Source: Hymenobacter aranciens (GTDB lineage Bacteria; Bacteroidota; Bacteroidia; Cytophagales; Hymenobacteraceae). From it: a stretch of 64,000 bases of DNA. This document shows, one piece after another, positions 24,268 to 31,534 of the stretch; within the stretch, counting starts at the first letter, position 1, and each line of letters opens with the position of its first letter. The notes beneath the pieces are model-generated. The model was not told the origin of the DNA. It saw only the letters and a list, made by a program, of their open reading frames with translations, and made no database searches. The stretch is taken from assembly GCF_030580865.1 (NCBI RefSeq), contig NZ_JAUQSY010000016.1, positions 1 to 64,000 on the forward strand, read 5' to 3'. Made by a program: the position numbers and the translations under genes.

Positions 24268-25284
24268 TTAACCATTAAAACCGCCCAGTTTCAGCGGCGG
24301 ATTCTGTTCGAGCTCGCGCACCACGCTTTCGGGCATGTCGGCAATCACCTGCGGGTTGATAACCGGCAACTCGTAGTGGTTGGCCGAGATGACCGAGGAG
24401 CGCTCGATTTGCGCCGGACCTTCGATAGTCCAATCCGAAGTTTCCTTTTTGTCGAAGCGACACTCGTTGCAAATCCACTCCTTCACCTCGCCGTACTCGT
24501 CCTTGCGGGCGGTTACGCGCAGTACATCGGCACCTTTATACCAAAGGGTTACGTGGCCGTTGCACTTCTCGTGGCTGCAGTTGCGGTGAGCATTCACGGG
24601 CTTCGTGAACCACACGCGCGACTTGAAGCGGAAGGTTTTGTCGGTGAGGGCGCCTACCGGGCACACGTCGATAACGTTGCCGGAGAAGTCATTGTCGATA
24701 ACGTTCTCTATGTAGGTGCCAATTTCGGCGGCATCGCCGCGGCCCAGCACGCCGTGCACACGGTTATCGGTAATCTGGTTGGCCGTGTACACGCAGCGGT
24801 AGCACAGGATGCAGCGCGTCATGTGCAGCTGGATGAGCGGGCCGATGTCGATTTTGTCGAACGTGCGGCGCTCTTCCTCGTAGCGGGTGGTGCTCACACC
24901 GTGCTCGAAAGCAAAGTTTTGCAGGTCGCATTCGCCGGCCTGGTCGCACACCGGGCAGTCGAGCGGGTGGTTGATGAGCAGCATTTCCACGATGCCCTTG
25001 CGCACGTCGAGCACCTGGGGGTTGGTGGTGTTTTCCACCACCATACCGTCCTGCACAGGCGTCACGCACGAGGCTACCAGCTTGGGCATCGGGCGCGGGT
25101 CCTTAGCCGAGCCGGCCGACACCTTCACCAGGCAGGCGCGGCACTTGCCGCCGCTGCCCTTCAAAGGGGTGTAGTAGCACATGGCGGGCGGCACCACGCC
25201 GCCGCCGATTTTGCGCGCCGCGTTGAGGATGGTGGTTCCGTCGGGAACCTCTACCTCAATGCCGTCGAAAGTAATTTTAGCCAT
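24268..25284 (-). CDS. nuoG: NADH-quinone oxidoreductase subunit G, short form
   Basis: 338 residues holding the 2Fe-2S cluster N1b (Cys36, Cys48, Cys51 and a later Cys), the His/Cys 4Fe-4S site of N5 (HPLDCPVCDQAGEC) and the N4 4Fe-4S site (CILCYRC and DVCPVGAL). The molybdopterin oxidoreductase domain found after these in Proteobacteria is absent. This short form is usual in Bacteroidota, so the gene is complete and not a fragment. An extra CxxC pair region (CSHEKCNGH, WICNEC) is present near the C-terminus. Confidence 0.93.
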   Translation of the reverse strand: MAKITFDGIEVEVPDGTTILNAARKIGGGVVPPAMCYYTPLKGSGGKCRACLVKVSAGSAKDPRPMPKLVASCVTPVQDGMVVENTTNPQVLDVRKGIVEMLLINHPLDCPVCDQAGECDLQNFAFEHGVSTTRYEEERRTFDKIDIGPLIQLHMTRCILCYRCVYTANQITDNRVHGVLGRGDAAEIGTYIENVIDNDFSGNVIDVCPVGALTDKTFRFKSRVWFTKPVNAHRNCSHEKCNGHVTLWYKGADVLRVTARKDEYGEVKEWICNECRFDKKETSDWTIEGPAQIERSSVISANHYELPVINPQVIADMPESVVRELEQNPPLKLGGFNG

Positions 25285-25310
25285 TATCGTATCAGATTAA
25301 ACTTTTGTCG

Positions 25311-25412
25311 GTCATGCAGAGCGTAGCATCTTGCGTGTGGTAGTGAATGAATTACTCTAGCAGGCGAGATGCTTGGTTGCGCCGACCTTCGGTTCACTAC
25401 GTTCAGCATGAC
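25311..25412. repeat. REP-like hairpin copy 5 (between nuoF and nuoG)
   Basis: A more diverged copy: GTCATGCAGAGCGTAGCATC at one end and ACTACGTTCAGCATGAC at the other. It sits between the nuoF stop (25434) and the nuoG start (25284). Confidence 0.75.
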
Positions 25413-25433
25413 GTTCTTTTATGGCACGTTCTA

Positions 25434-26771
25434 TTACGCTAATACGGCCGCGCCGCGATACGCCGCGCCCGGTGCCGTAGCTTCTTTCGGATTGGTCACG
25501 TGCCACTCAAACTCGTGGCGGAAGTGGCGCACCGCAGCGGCCACTGGCCAAGCCGCCGCTTCGCCCAGCGGGCAGATGGTATTGCCTTCGATTTGCTTGG
25601 CCACGCTCACCAGCAGGTCGATGTCGTGCATCGAGCCGTGGCCGTACTCCAGGCGGTGCAGTACTTTTTCCATCCAGCCGGTGCCTTCGCGGCAGGGCGA
25701 GCATTGGCCGCAGCTTTCGTGATGGTAGAAGCGGCTGAAATTCCAGGTGTTGCGCACGATGCACGTCGTTTCGTCCATCGCAATGAAGCCGCCCGAGCCC
25801 AACATGGTGCCGGTCACGAAGCCGCCGTCGCTGAGCGACTCGTAGGTCATCAGCCGGTTTTCACCGGCGGCGGTTTTCAGAATCAGGTCTTTGGGCAGAA
25901 TCGGCACCGAGGAGCCGCCCGCCACCACGGCCTTCAAATCACGGCCTTTCCAGATGCCGCCGCAGTACTCGTCGGAGTAGATGAATTCCTCCACCGGCAC
26001 GCCCAACTCGATTTCGTAGATACCCGGCTTGTTGAGGTGGCCGCAGGCCGAAATCAGCTTGGTGCCAGTGCTTTTGCCCACGCCGATTTTGGCGTATTCA
26101 TCGCCGCCATCGTTCACGATGGGCACCACGGCGCAGATACTTTCCACATTGTTCACCACCGTGGGGCGGGCGTACAGCCCCTGCACGGCCGGGAACGGCG
26201 GCTTATTGCGCGGGTTGCCACGCTTGCCTTCCAGCGATTCCAGCAGCGCCGTTTCCTCGCCGCAGATGTAGGCCCCGCCGCCAGGATGCACGTGCAAGTC
26301 AAGGTCGTAGCCCGAGCCGAGGATATTTTTGCCCAGGTAGCCCTTGGCATACGCCTCGGCAATGGCTTTCTCCAGGATGCGCAGCACGTACAAGAGTTCA
26401 CCCCGGATGTAGATGTACGAAGTGTTAGCCCCCAGTGCATAAGAGCTGGTAATCATGCCCTCAATGAGCAGGTGCGGCAGCTTGCTCATTAGCTGCCGGT
26501 CCTTGAAGGTGCCGGGCTCCGATTCGTCGGCGTTGCAAACGAGGTAGCGCGGCACGCCCTCCGGCTTGGCCAGGAAGCTCCACTTCATGCCCGTGGGGAA
26601 GCCCGCGCCGCCGCGCCCGCGCAGGCCCGACTTCTTCACTTCTTCCACCACTTCGTCGGGCGTCATTTTCAGCGCCTTCTCCACGGAGCGGTAACCGCCG
26701 TGCTGGCGGTACACGTCGAAGGTGTCGATGCCTGCAACGTTGATATGTTCGGTTAATAGCTTGCGTCCCAT
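25434..26771 (-). CDS. nuoF: NADH-quinone oxidoreductase subunit F (NADH/FMN-binding)
   Basis: A 445-residue electron-entry subunit of complex I. The FMN/NADH-binding glycine-rich segments (GLRGRGGAGFPTGMKW, near 60-75, and AYICGEETALLESLEG) and the N3 4Fe-4S motif CGQCSPCREG near residue 355 with a later Cys are intact. Its ATG directly abuts the TAG stop of the small coiled-coil ORF upstream, with no spacer, so translation of the two is probably coupled. Confidence 0.97.
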   Translation of the reverse strand: MGRKLLTEHINVAGIDTFDVYRQHGGYRSVEKALKMTPDEVVEEVKKSGLRGRGGAGFPTGMKWSFLAKPEGVPRYLVCNADESEPGTFKDRQLMSKLPHLLIEGMITSSYALGANTSYIYIRGELLYVLRILEKAIAEAYAKGYLGKNILGSGYDLDLHVHPGGGAYICGEETALLESLEGKRGNPRNKPPFPAVQGLYARPTVVNNVESICAVVPIVNDGGDEYAKIGVGKSTGTKLISACGHLNKPGIYEIELGVPVEEFIYSDEYCGGIWKGRDLKAVVAGGSSVPILPKDLILKTAAGENRLMTYESLSDGGFVTGTMLGSGGFIAMDETTCIVRNTWNFSRFYHHESCGQCSPCREGTGWMEKVLHRLEYGHGSMHDIDLLVSVAKQIEGNTICPLGEAAAWPVAAAVRHFRHEFEWHVTNPKEATAPGAAYRGAAVLA

Positions 26772-27032
26772 CTATCGGTTCTCTAGGCGTTCAAGGCGGT
26801 TTTCGATGCTGTCGAGTCGCGAGCGAGTAGCCAATCCTTCTTCTCTGAAAGCATTGATAAGCATTGTTGTATTAGCACGGTCGGCTTCCATCAGCATGTC
26901 AAAGCGTTTGTTAGTCTCCTGCTGCTGCAGGAGCATAATTTCAGCCATTCTATTGAGTGCGGATTTCATGTCGTGCATTTCAATCAGAATTTCCGAAACT
27001 ACTAGTGGCAAATCCTTGTCCCGTTCGTCCAT
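26772..27032 (-). CDS. Small coiled-coil ORF inserted between nuoE and nuoF
   Basis: 86 residues from ATG 27032 (MDERDKDLPLVVSEILIEMHDM). Entirely helical and strongly heptad-like (LLQQQETNKRFDMLMEADRANTTMLINAFREEGLATRSRLDSIENRLERLENR); no cysteine and no membrane segment. It overlaps the 3' end of nuoE by 53 nt in another frame, and its stop abuts the nuoF start. It is not a standard complex I subunit. It may be a lineage-specific accessory or assembly factor, or a small unrelated gene; function unknown. Confidence 0.65.
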   Translation of the reverse strand: MDERDKDLPLVVSEILIEMHDMKSALNRMAEIMLLQQQETNKRFDMLMEADRANTTMLINAFREEGLATRSRLDSIENRLERLENR

Positions 27033-27609
27033 GGCTCTGGTTATTAGCGATTGAAGTCGGCAACCCCGTTTCCTCCCACGGCAAAATGGGCCGGTGCACC
27101 AAGTTACGTAACTCATTGAGCATCCCGTCTACCGCTTCCGGTGTGTCGAGCTGCTCGTAGTATTTCTCGCGCACCTGCACGATGGGGGCAAAGCCGCAGG
27201 CAGCCAGGCACTCCACTTCTTTCAGGGAGAACATACCGTCGGGCGAAGTCTGGCCTATCTTGGCGCTGGTGATGCGCTCCAAGTGCTCGGTCAGCTCGTC
27301 GGAGCCGCGCAACATGCAGGGGCCGGTGCGGCAGATTTCCAGCACATGCTTGCCCACCGGCTTGAGATTGAACATGGTGTAGAACGTCGCCACCTCGTAC
27401 ACCTCAATTGGCTTAATGTTCAGCGTTTCGGCTACCAGGTCCTGCACCTGCGGGCTCACCCAGCCGCCAAACTCGGCCTGGGCGATGTGCAGAATGGGCA
27501 GCAAGGCCGATTTGCTGCGGTCCTCCGGGTAGTGCGTCAGCAGGCGCTTGATTTCAGCCTGAGCGGCCGGCGAAAACTGCGGCTTGGCGGTGGCGGTCGT
27601 CGATTCCAT
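26980..27609 (-). CDS. nuoE: NADH-quinone oxidoreductase subunit E (2Fe-2S)
   Basis: 209 residues from ATG 27609 (MESTTATAKPQFSP). Holds cluster N1a with the Cys pairs CRTGPC and CLAAC. It partners NuoF in the NADH module. Its C-terminus (about 30 residues after PWEETGLP, ending in a Ser/Gly/Gln-rich tail) is longer than usual and is the part overlapping the coiled-coil ORF, so the tail may have arisen when that ORF was inserted. Confidence 0.93.
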   Translation of the reverse strand: MESTTATAKPQFSPAAQAEIKRLLTHYPEDRSKSALLPILHIAQAEFGGWVSPQVQDLVAETLNIKPIEVYEVATFYTMFNLKPVGKHVLEICRTGPCMLRGSDELTEHLERITSAKIGQTSPDGMFSLKEVECLAACGFAPIVQVREKYYEQLDTPEAVDGMLNELRNLVHRPILPWEETGLPTSIANNQSHGRTGQGFATSSFGNSD

Positions 27610-27633
27610 ATCAGTCAGATTCAATAGCCTAAG

Positions 27634-28899
27634 TTATGCGTCGAGCTCGCCCGCAATTACGTTCATCGAACTCAGCGTCAGGATGGCGTCGGACAGCGTT
27701 TCGCCTACCACCATCTCGGTGTAGGCTTGGTAATAAATAAAGCAGGGGCGGCGGAAATGCAGGCGGTAGGGCGTGCGGCCCCCGTCCGAAATCAGGTAGA
27801 AGCCCAGCTCCCCATTGCCACCCTCCACGGAGTGATATACTTCTCCGACAGGTGCTTCAATCTCACCCATGATGATTTTGAAGTGGTAAATCAGAGCCTC
27901 CATGTTCTTATACACCGCCTGTTTGGGAGGCAGATAGTAGTGCGGCGCATCGGCGTGGAAAGGGCCTTCGGGCAGGTTGTCCAACGCTTGGTTGATGATG
28001 CGCAGGCTCTGCCAGATTTCGGCATTGCGCACCAGGAAACGGTCGTAAGTGTCACCTTTGGTGCCCACCGGAATTTCAAAATCGAAATCCTCGTAGCTGG
28101 AGTAAGGGTTCATCACCCGCACGTCGTAATCGATGCCCGCCGCCCGGAGGTTAGGGCCGGTAAAACCATAATTCAAAGCTTTTTCGGCCGAGATAGCGCC
28201 CACATTCACAATGCGGTCCACGAAAATGCGATTGCGGGTCATCAGCCGCTCAAACTCCTCCATTACGGCCGGGAAGGTCTTGAGCCAATCACGCAACTTT
28301 TGCAGTGCCACAGGGGTGAAATCGCGCTCCATGCCACCCACGCGGCCCATGTTGGTGGTCAGGCGCGAGCCGCAAACCTCCTCATAGATTTCGTAGACTT
28401 TCTCGCGCTCCTGCATCACGTAGAGGAAGCCGGTGAAGGCTCCCGAGTCTACGCCCAAGATGCTGTTGCAAATCAAGTGGTCAGTGATGCGCGCCAACTC
28501 CATCATAATCACGCGCATGTATTGCGCGCGTTTGGGCACGGTCACGCCCAGCAGCTTCTCCACCGTCATGTGCCAGCCCATGTTGTTGATGGGCGACGAA
28601 CAGTAGTTCATGCGGTCCGTCAGCGGCGTAATCTGGTAGAAGGGGCGGCGCTCGGCAATTTTCTCGAAAGCGCGGTGGATGTAGCCAATGGTGGGCACGC
28701 CCGACACGATGCGCTCCCCGTCCATCTGCAGGATGTTCTGGAAAATGCCGTGCGTGGCCGGGTGCGTCGGCCCCAGGTTCAGGGTCGTCAGTTCCTGGCT
28801 GAAGTCGTTGAGCAGGTGCGGCGTAACCTGGTCGTGCCGCTGGGCGGCCGCCTCCTGCTGAATTTTATGAGTGCCGGCGAGGGCGTCGTTTACTGTCAT
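27634..28899 (-). CDS. nuoD: NADH-quinone oxidoreductase subunit D (49-kDa type)
   Basis: A 421-residue peripheral-arm subunit that, with NuoB and NuoH, forms the quinone site. The N-terminal LGPTHPATHG motif, the RIAERRPFYQITPLTDRMNY-type segment and the C-terminal EGGNGELGFYLISDGGRTPYRLHFRRPCF are characteristic. NuoC and NuoD are separate genes here, unlike the fusion in enterobacteria. Confidence 0.96.
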   Translation of the reverse strand: MTVNDALAGTHKIQQEAAAQRHDQVTPHLLNDFSQELTTLNLGPTHPATHGIFQNILQMDGERIVSGVPTIGYIHRAFEKIAERRPFYQITPLTDRMNYCSSPINNMGWHMTVEKLLGVTVPKRAQYMRVIMMELARITDHLICNSILGVDSGAFTGFLYVMQEREKVYEIYEEVCGSRLTTNMGRVGGMERDFTPVALQKLRDWLKTFPAVMEEFERLMTRNRIFVDRIVNVGAISAEKALNYGFTGPNLRAAGIDYDVRVMNPYSSYEDFDFEIPVGTKGDTYDRFLVRNAEIWQSLRIINQALDNLPEGPFHADAPHYYLPPKQAVYKNMEALIYHFKIIMGEIEAPVGEVYHSVEGGNGELGFYLISDGGRTPYRLHFRRPCFIYYQAYTEMVVGETLSDAILTLSSMNVIAGELDA

Positions 28900-28908
28900 G
28901 GTAACTAC

Positions 28909-29010
28909 GTCATGCTGAGCTTGCGAAGCATCTTATCACGTTCGCGCCGCTGGGATTTCTTATTTCTGACGAAAGCGGCCGTGATAAGATGCTTCCTTCG
29001 TCAGCATGAC
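28909..29010. repeat. REP-like hairpin copy 6 (between nuoC and nuoD)
   Basis: GTCATGCTGAGCTTGCGAAG at one end and CCTTCGTCAGCATGAC at the other, with the TCTTATCACG inner stem. It spans the gap from the nuoC stop (7 nt away) to the nuoD start (9 nt away). Confidence 0.85.
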
Positions 29011-29017
29011 AAATAGA

Positions 29018-29587
29018 TTATCGTCCAAAAAACAAATCAGTCTTGTCCTCCCGGGTACCATCCTCCAGCGGGTATTCCTTGCGCATCGGATGGTAATCCA
29101 TATCCTCCACGTTCAGAATCCGAATCAAATTGGGGTGACCAGTGAAGATAACGCCGTAAAAATCATAAGCCTCCCGCTCCATCCAGTTGGCGGCGTTGTA
29201 AAGGTCGGTCAACGTCGGCACCACCGGGTCGGCGATGGGGAAGAAGATTTTGATGCGCAGCCGGATGTTATGCACCAGGCTGTGCAGCATGTAAATCATG
29301 CCCAGTTCCCGGTCCTTATGGTCTGGGTAATGGATGCCGCACATCGTGGTCAGGAAGTGGAATTTAAATTCCTGGTCCTGCTGCAGGCCCGCCACGATGT
29401 CGTGAATCCGTTCGCGGGTAGTCGTCACCGTGAGCATACCGTAGGGCTCGTGCACGTCGGTGAAGGCCGTGTGGCCAAACAGGCGGTGCAGCAGGTCCAG
29501 AATCTTGGCGTTCTGGGCCTTTATCGGGTCTTCGGCCACGGCCGCTTCCTGGGCGGCCGGCGATTCTTCTTTGGTGGGGTCAGCCAT
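29018..29587 (-). CDS. nuoC: NADH-quinone oxidoreductase subunit C (30-kDa type)
   Basis: A 189-residue peripheral-arm subunit. The signature around WMEREAYDFYGVIFTGHPNLIRIL near residues 134-157 and the ending KTDLFFG match NuoC. The N-terminal 25 residues are Ala/Glu-rich and variable. It is separated from nuoB by a perfect 31-bp inverted repeat built of 7-nt units. Confidence 0.95.
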   Translation of the reverse strand: MADPTKEESPAAQEAAVAEDPIKAQNAKILDLLHRLFGHTAFTDVHEPYGMLTVTTTRERIHDIVAGLQQDQEFKFHFLTTMCGIHYPDHKDRELGMIYMLHSLVHNIRLRIKIFFPIADPVVPTLTDLYNAANWMEREAYDFYGVIFTGHPNLIRILNVEDMDYHPMRKEYPLEDGTREDKTDLFFGR

Positions 29588-29594
29588 TCGTTTA

Positions 29595-29684
29595 GCTGTT
29601 AGCTAGTAGCTGTTAGCTGTTAGCTTTTCAACTGAGCAACTCCCCCAAAAGGGAGCTAACAGCTAACAGCTACTAGCTAACAGC
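29595..29684. repeat. Heptamer-built perfect inverted repeat between nuoB and nuoC
   Basis: A 31-bp perfect inverted repeat (29595-29625 with 29654-29684) with a 28-nt loop. Each arm is made of 7-nt units of the type TTAGCTG/GTAGCTG. It fills the gap between the nuoC start and the nuoB stop. There is no terminator T-tract. Confidence 0.9.
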
Positions 29685-29689
29685 CAGAA

Positions 29690-30247
29690 TTATTTGATAT
29701 TATACGACGCCAGCAGCGCCTGATACTCGGGCGAGTTGCGGCGACGCATCGATTCGTTTTTGGCGAGGTCCTGCACGCGCATCAGGCCGTCGAGCACTTG
29801 CTCGGGGCGGGGCGGGCAGCCGGGCACATACACATCGACCGGGATGATGCGGTCGATGCCCTGTAGCACCGAATAGGTATCGAAAATACCGCCCGACGAA
29901 GCGCAGGCACCCATTGCCAGCACCCAGCGGGGCTCGGCCATCTGCTCGTACACCTGCTTCACGATGGGGGCCATCTTCTTGGCAATGGTGCCCATCACCA
30001 TCAACAAATCGGCCTGGCGGGGCGAGAAGCTGGGGCGCTCCGAGCCGAAGCGGGAGATATCGTAGTGCGAGCCCATGGTAGCCATGAACTCGATACCGCA
30101 GCAGGAGGTGGCGAAGGGCAAGGGCCAGAGAGAGTTGGCGCGGGCAATGCCCACCACTTTCTCCAGCGAGGTGGCGAAGAAGCCAGCGCCTTCCACGCCA
30201 TCGGGCGCGTCCACGGTTTTGATTTCAGGAACTCTATTATCAGCCAT
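29690..30247 (-). CDS. nuoB: NADH-quinone oxidoreductase subunit B (20-kDa type)
   Basis: 185 residues; carries terminal cluster N2. The adjacent cysteines in ATSCCGIEFMA, the Cys of MGACASSGG and the VPGCPPRPE motif supply the four ligands. It starts 12 nt after the nuoA stop. Confidence 0.96.
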   Translation of the reverse strand: MADNRVPEIKTVDAPDGVEGAGFFATSLEKVVGIARANSLWPLPFATSCCGIEFMATMGSHYDISRFGSERPSFSPRQADLLMVMGTIAKKMAPIVKQVYEQMAEPRWVLAMGACASSGGIFDTYSVLQGIDRIIPVDVYVPGCPPRPEQVLDGLMRVQDLAKNESMRRRNSPEYQALLASYNIK

Positions 30248-30259
30248 AGTAGTAGCGAA

Positions 30260-30721
30260 TTAAGCAGCTTCGGCCACGGGAGCCGGCCGGTTTTCCAACA
30301 ACGGCTTCGGCGCGAAAGTTTGGCGGGCGGGCTCTTCGTTCCAGCGCAGAATGCCCTTTTTGAGCACGTAGCCGAAGCCGGCCAGTAGCAGCGCCATGAA
30401 GAGCAACATCTCGACGAAGCCCGCCGTGCCCAGCTGGCGGAAATTTACCGCCCAGGGATACATGAAAATAACCTCGACATCGAACAGCACGAACAGGATG
30501 GCCGTGAGAAAGTACTTCACCGAAATCGGGGTACGGGCGTTGCCCACCGACTCGATGCCGCACTCGAAAGCCTCATCCTTCACCCGCGACTTGCGGCGCG
30601 GACCGATGAGGTGGGAGGCAATCATGGAAAAGGCTACGAAGGCCAGCGCCAATCCGAACTGGATGACGATGGGCAGGTAGTCGGAGGGCTGGTAATTGGC
30701 AGCAGGAACAGCTAGTAACAT
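30260..30721 (-). CDS. nuoA: NADH-quinone oxidoreductase subunit A
   Basis: A 153-residue membrane subunit with three hydrophobic segments. The loop after the first segment (YECGIES-type, here DEAFECGIESVGNAR) and the FDVEVIFMYPWAV helix are diagnostic. It is the first gene of the operon and has a well-formed promoter (30765-30795). Confidence 0.95.
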   Translation of the reverse strand: MLLAVPAANYQPSDYLPIVIQFGLALAFVAFSMIASHLIGPRRKSRVKDEAFECGIESVGNARTPISVKYFLTAILFVLFDVEVIFMYPWAVNFRQLGTAGFVEMLLFMALLLAGFGYVLKKGILRWNEEPARQTFAPKPLLENRPAPVAEAA

Positions 30722-30764
30722 AGCAGTCAGGTTAGTGGCGAACGCGCCTACGGGCGCTGAAGGG

Positions 30765-30795
30765 CAAAGGTAGCGCCTACGGGCTTGGGGTGCAA
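30765..30795 (-). promoter_or_regulatory. Promoter of the nuo operon
   Basis: On the minus strand TTG (30795-30793), 20 nt, then TACCTTTG (30772-30765): both elements of the Bacteroidota housekeeping promoter at standard spacing. The -7 box lies 44 nt upstream of the nuoA ATG. Confidence 0.7.
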
Positions 30796-30824
30796 TTCGA
30801 GGGCGCTTTTGGAGCCTTTACGAG

Positions 30825-30832
30825 TATCTTTG
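30825..30832 (+). promoter_or_regulatory. TAnnTTTG promoter box of the Uma2-family gene
   Basis: TATCTTTG, 19 nt upstream of the ATG at 30851, diverging from the nuo promoter. A TTG lies 13 nt before it, closer than usual. Confidence 0.45.
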
Positions 30833-30850
30833 ATTGAAAAGCCACAACGT

Positions 30851-31477
30851 ATGGAACAGCTAGGAGCCCAGTCGCGCCACTATACAGTGGAGGAATACTT
30901 TGCACTGGAAGCGCAGAGTGAGGACAAGCATGAGTTTTTTAATGGCGAAGTCTTTGCCATGGCCGGTGCCAGCATTCCGCACAATGCGCTGGCAGGTAAT
31001 TGCTTTGCGGCATTCAAACTGGCTTTGCGTGGCCGCCCGTGCAAAGTAGTGATAGAAGCGGTGCAGTTAGCAGTGCAGGAAGGCCGCCACTACACTTACC
31101 CGGATGTGATGGTAAGCTGCGACCCGGCCGACCGGCAGGCCGACCTGACTATGCGGGCCCCGGTGCTACTGGTCGAAGTGCTGTCGCCGTCCACGGCAGA
31201 ATACGACCGCGGTAAAAAATTTAATCAGTACAAGCAGTTGCCGTCGTTGCAGCATTACCTGTTGGTGTCGCAAACGTCTTGGCTGGTAGAATGGTATCGG
31301 CGAGAGGTAGGAGATATCTGGAGCTTCACACCACTGGTGGAAGCGGAGGATACCCTGCTTATTCCGGACTTGAATATCAACCTGACCGTAGCCGAGATTT
31401 ATGAGGATACCAACATTGCTCCGTTGCGCATCATATCGCACGAGCCAATGATTCCTTACGGCAGCAGTTTAATCTGA
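30851..31477 (+). CDS. Uma2-family protein (PD-(D/E)XK-like putative endonuclease)
   Basis: 208 residues from ATG 30851. The Uma2/DUF820 family has a restriction-endonuclease-like fold. Visible features: YTVEEYFALEAQSEDKHEFFNGEVFAMAGAS at the N-terminus, YTYPDVMVSCD with the first acidic residue, and the VLLVEVLSPSTAEYDRGKKFNQYKQLPSLQHYLLV core with Glu-x-Leu and Lys candidates for the catalytic site. Such genes are often present in several genomic copies and have no settled role. It diverges from the nuo operon and stands alone between a promoter and a strong terminator. Confidence 0.85.
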   Translation: MEQLGAQSRHYTVEEYFALEAQSEDKHEFFNGEVFAMAGASIPHNALAGNCFAAFKLALRGRPCKVVIEAVQLAVQEGRHYTYPDVMVSCDPADRQADLTMRAPVLLVEVLSPSTAEYDRGKKFNQYKQLPSLQHYLLVSQTSWLVEWYRREVGDIWSFTPLVEAEDTLLIPDLNINLTVAEIYEDTNIAPLRIISHEPMIPYGSSLI

Positions 31478-31520
31478 CAATAAAAAGCCGAGTCTGTTTC
31501 AGGCTCGGCTTTTTATTGTC
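31476..31520. terminator. Bidirectional terminator between Uma2 gene and pruA
   Basis: A near-perfect hairpin with arms GACAATAAAAAGCCGAG (31476-31492) and its inverse ending at 31520 carries A- and T-tracts at the two ends, serving both convergent genes. Confidence 0.85.
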
Positions 31521-31534
31521 AGGGCTTTAGGCTT

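Noticed and set aside
24268..25284. nuoG as a truncated pseudogene
   Set aside because: It lacks the molybdopterin domain, but all Fe-S motifs are intact and this short form is normal in Bacteroidota.
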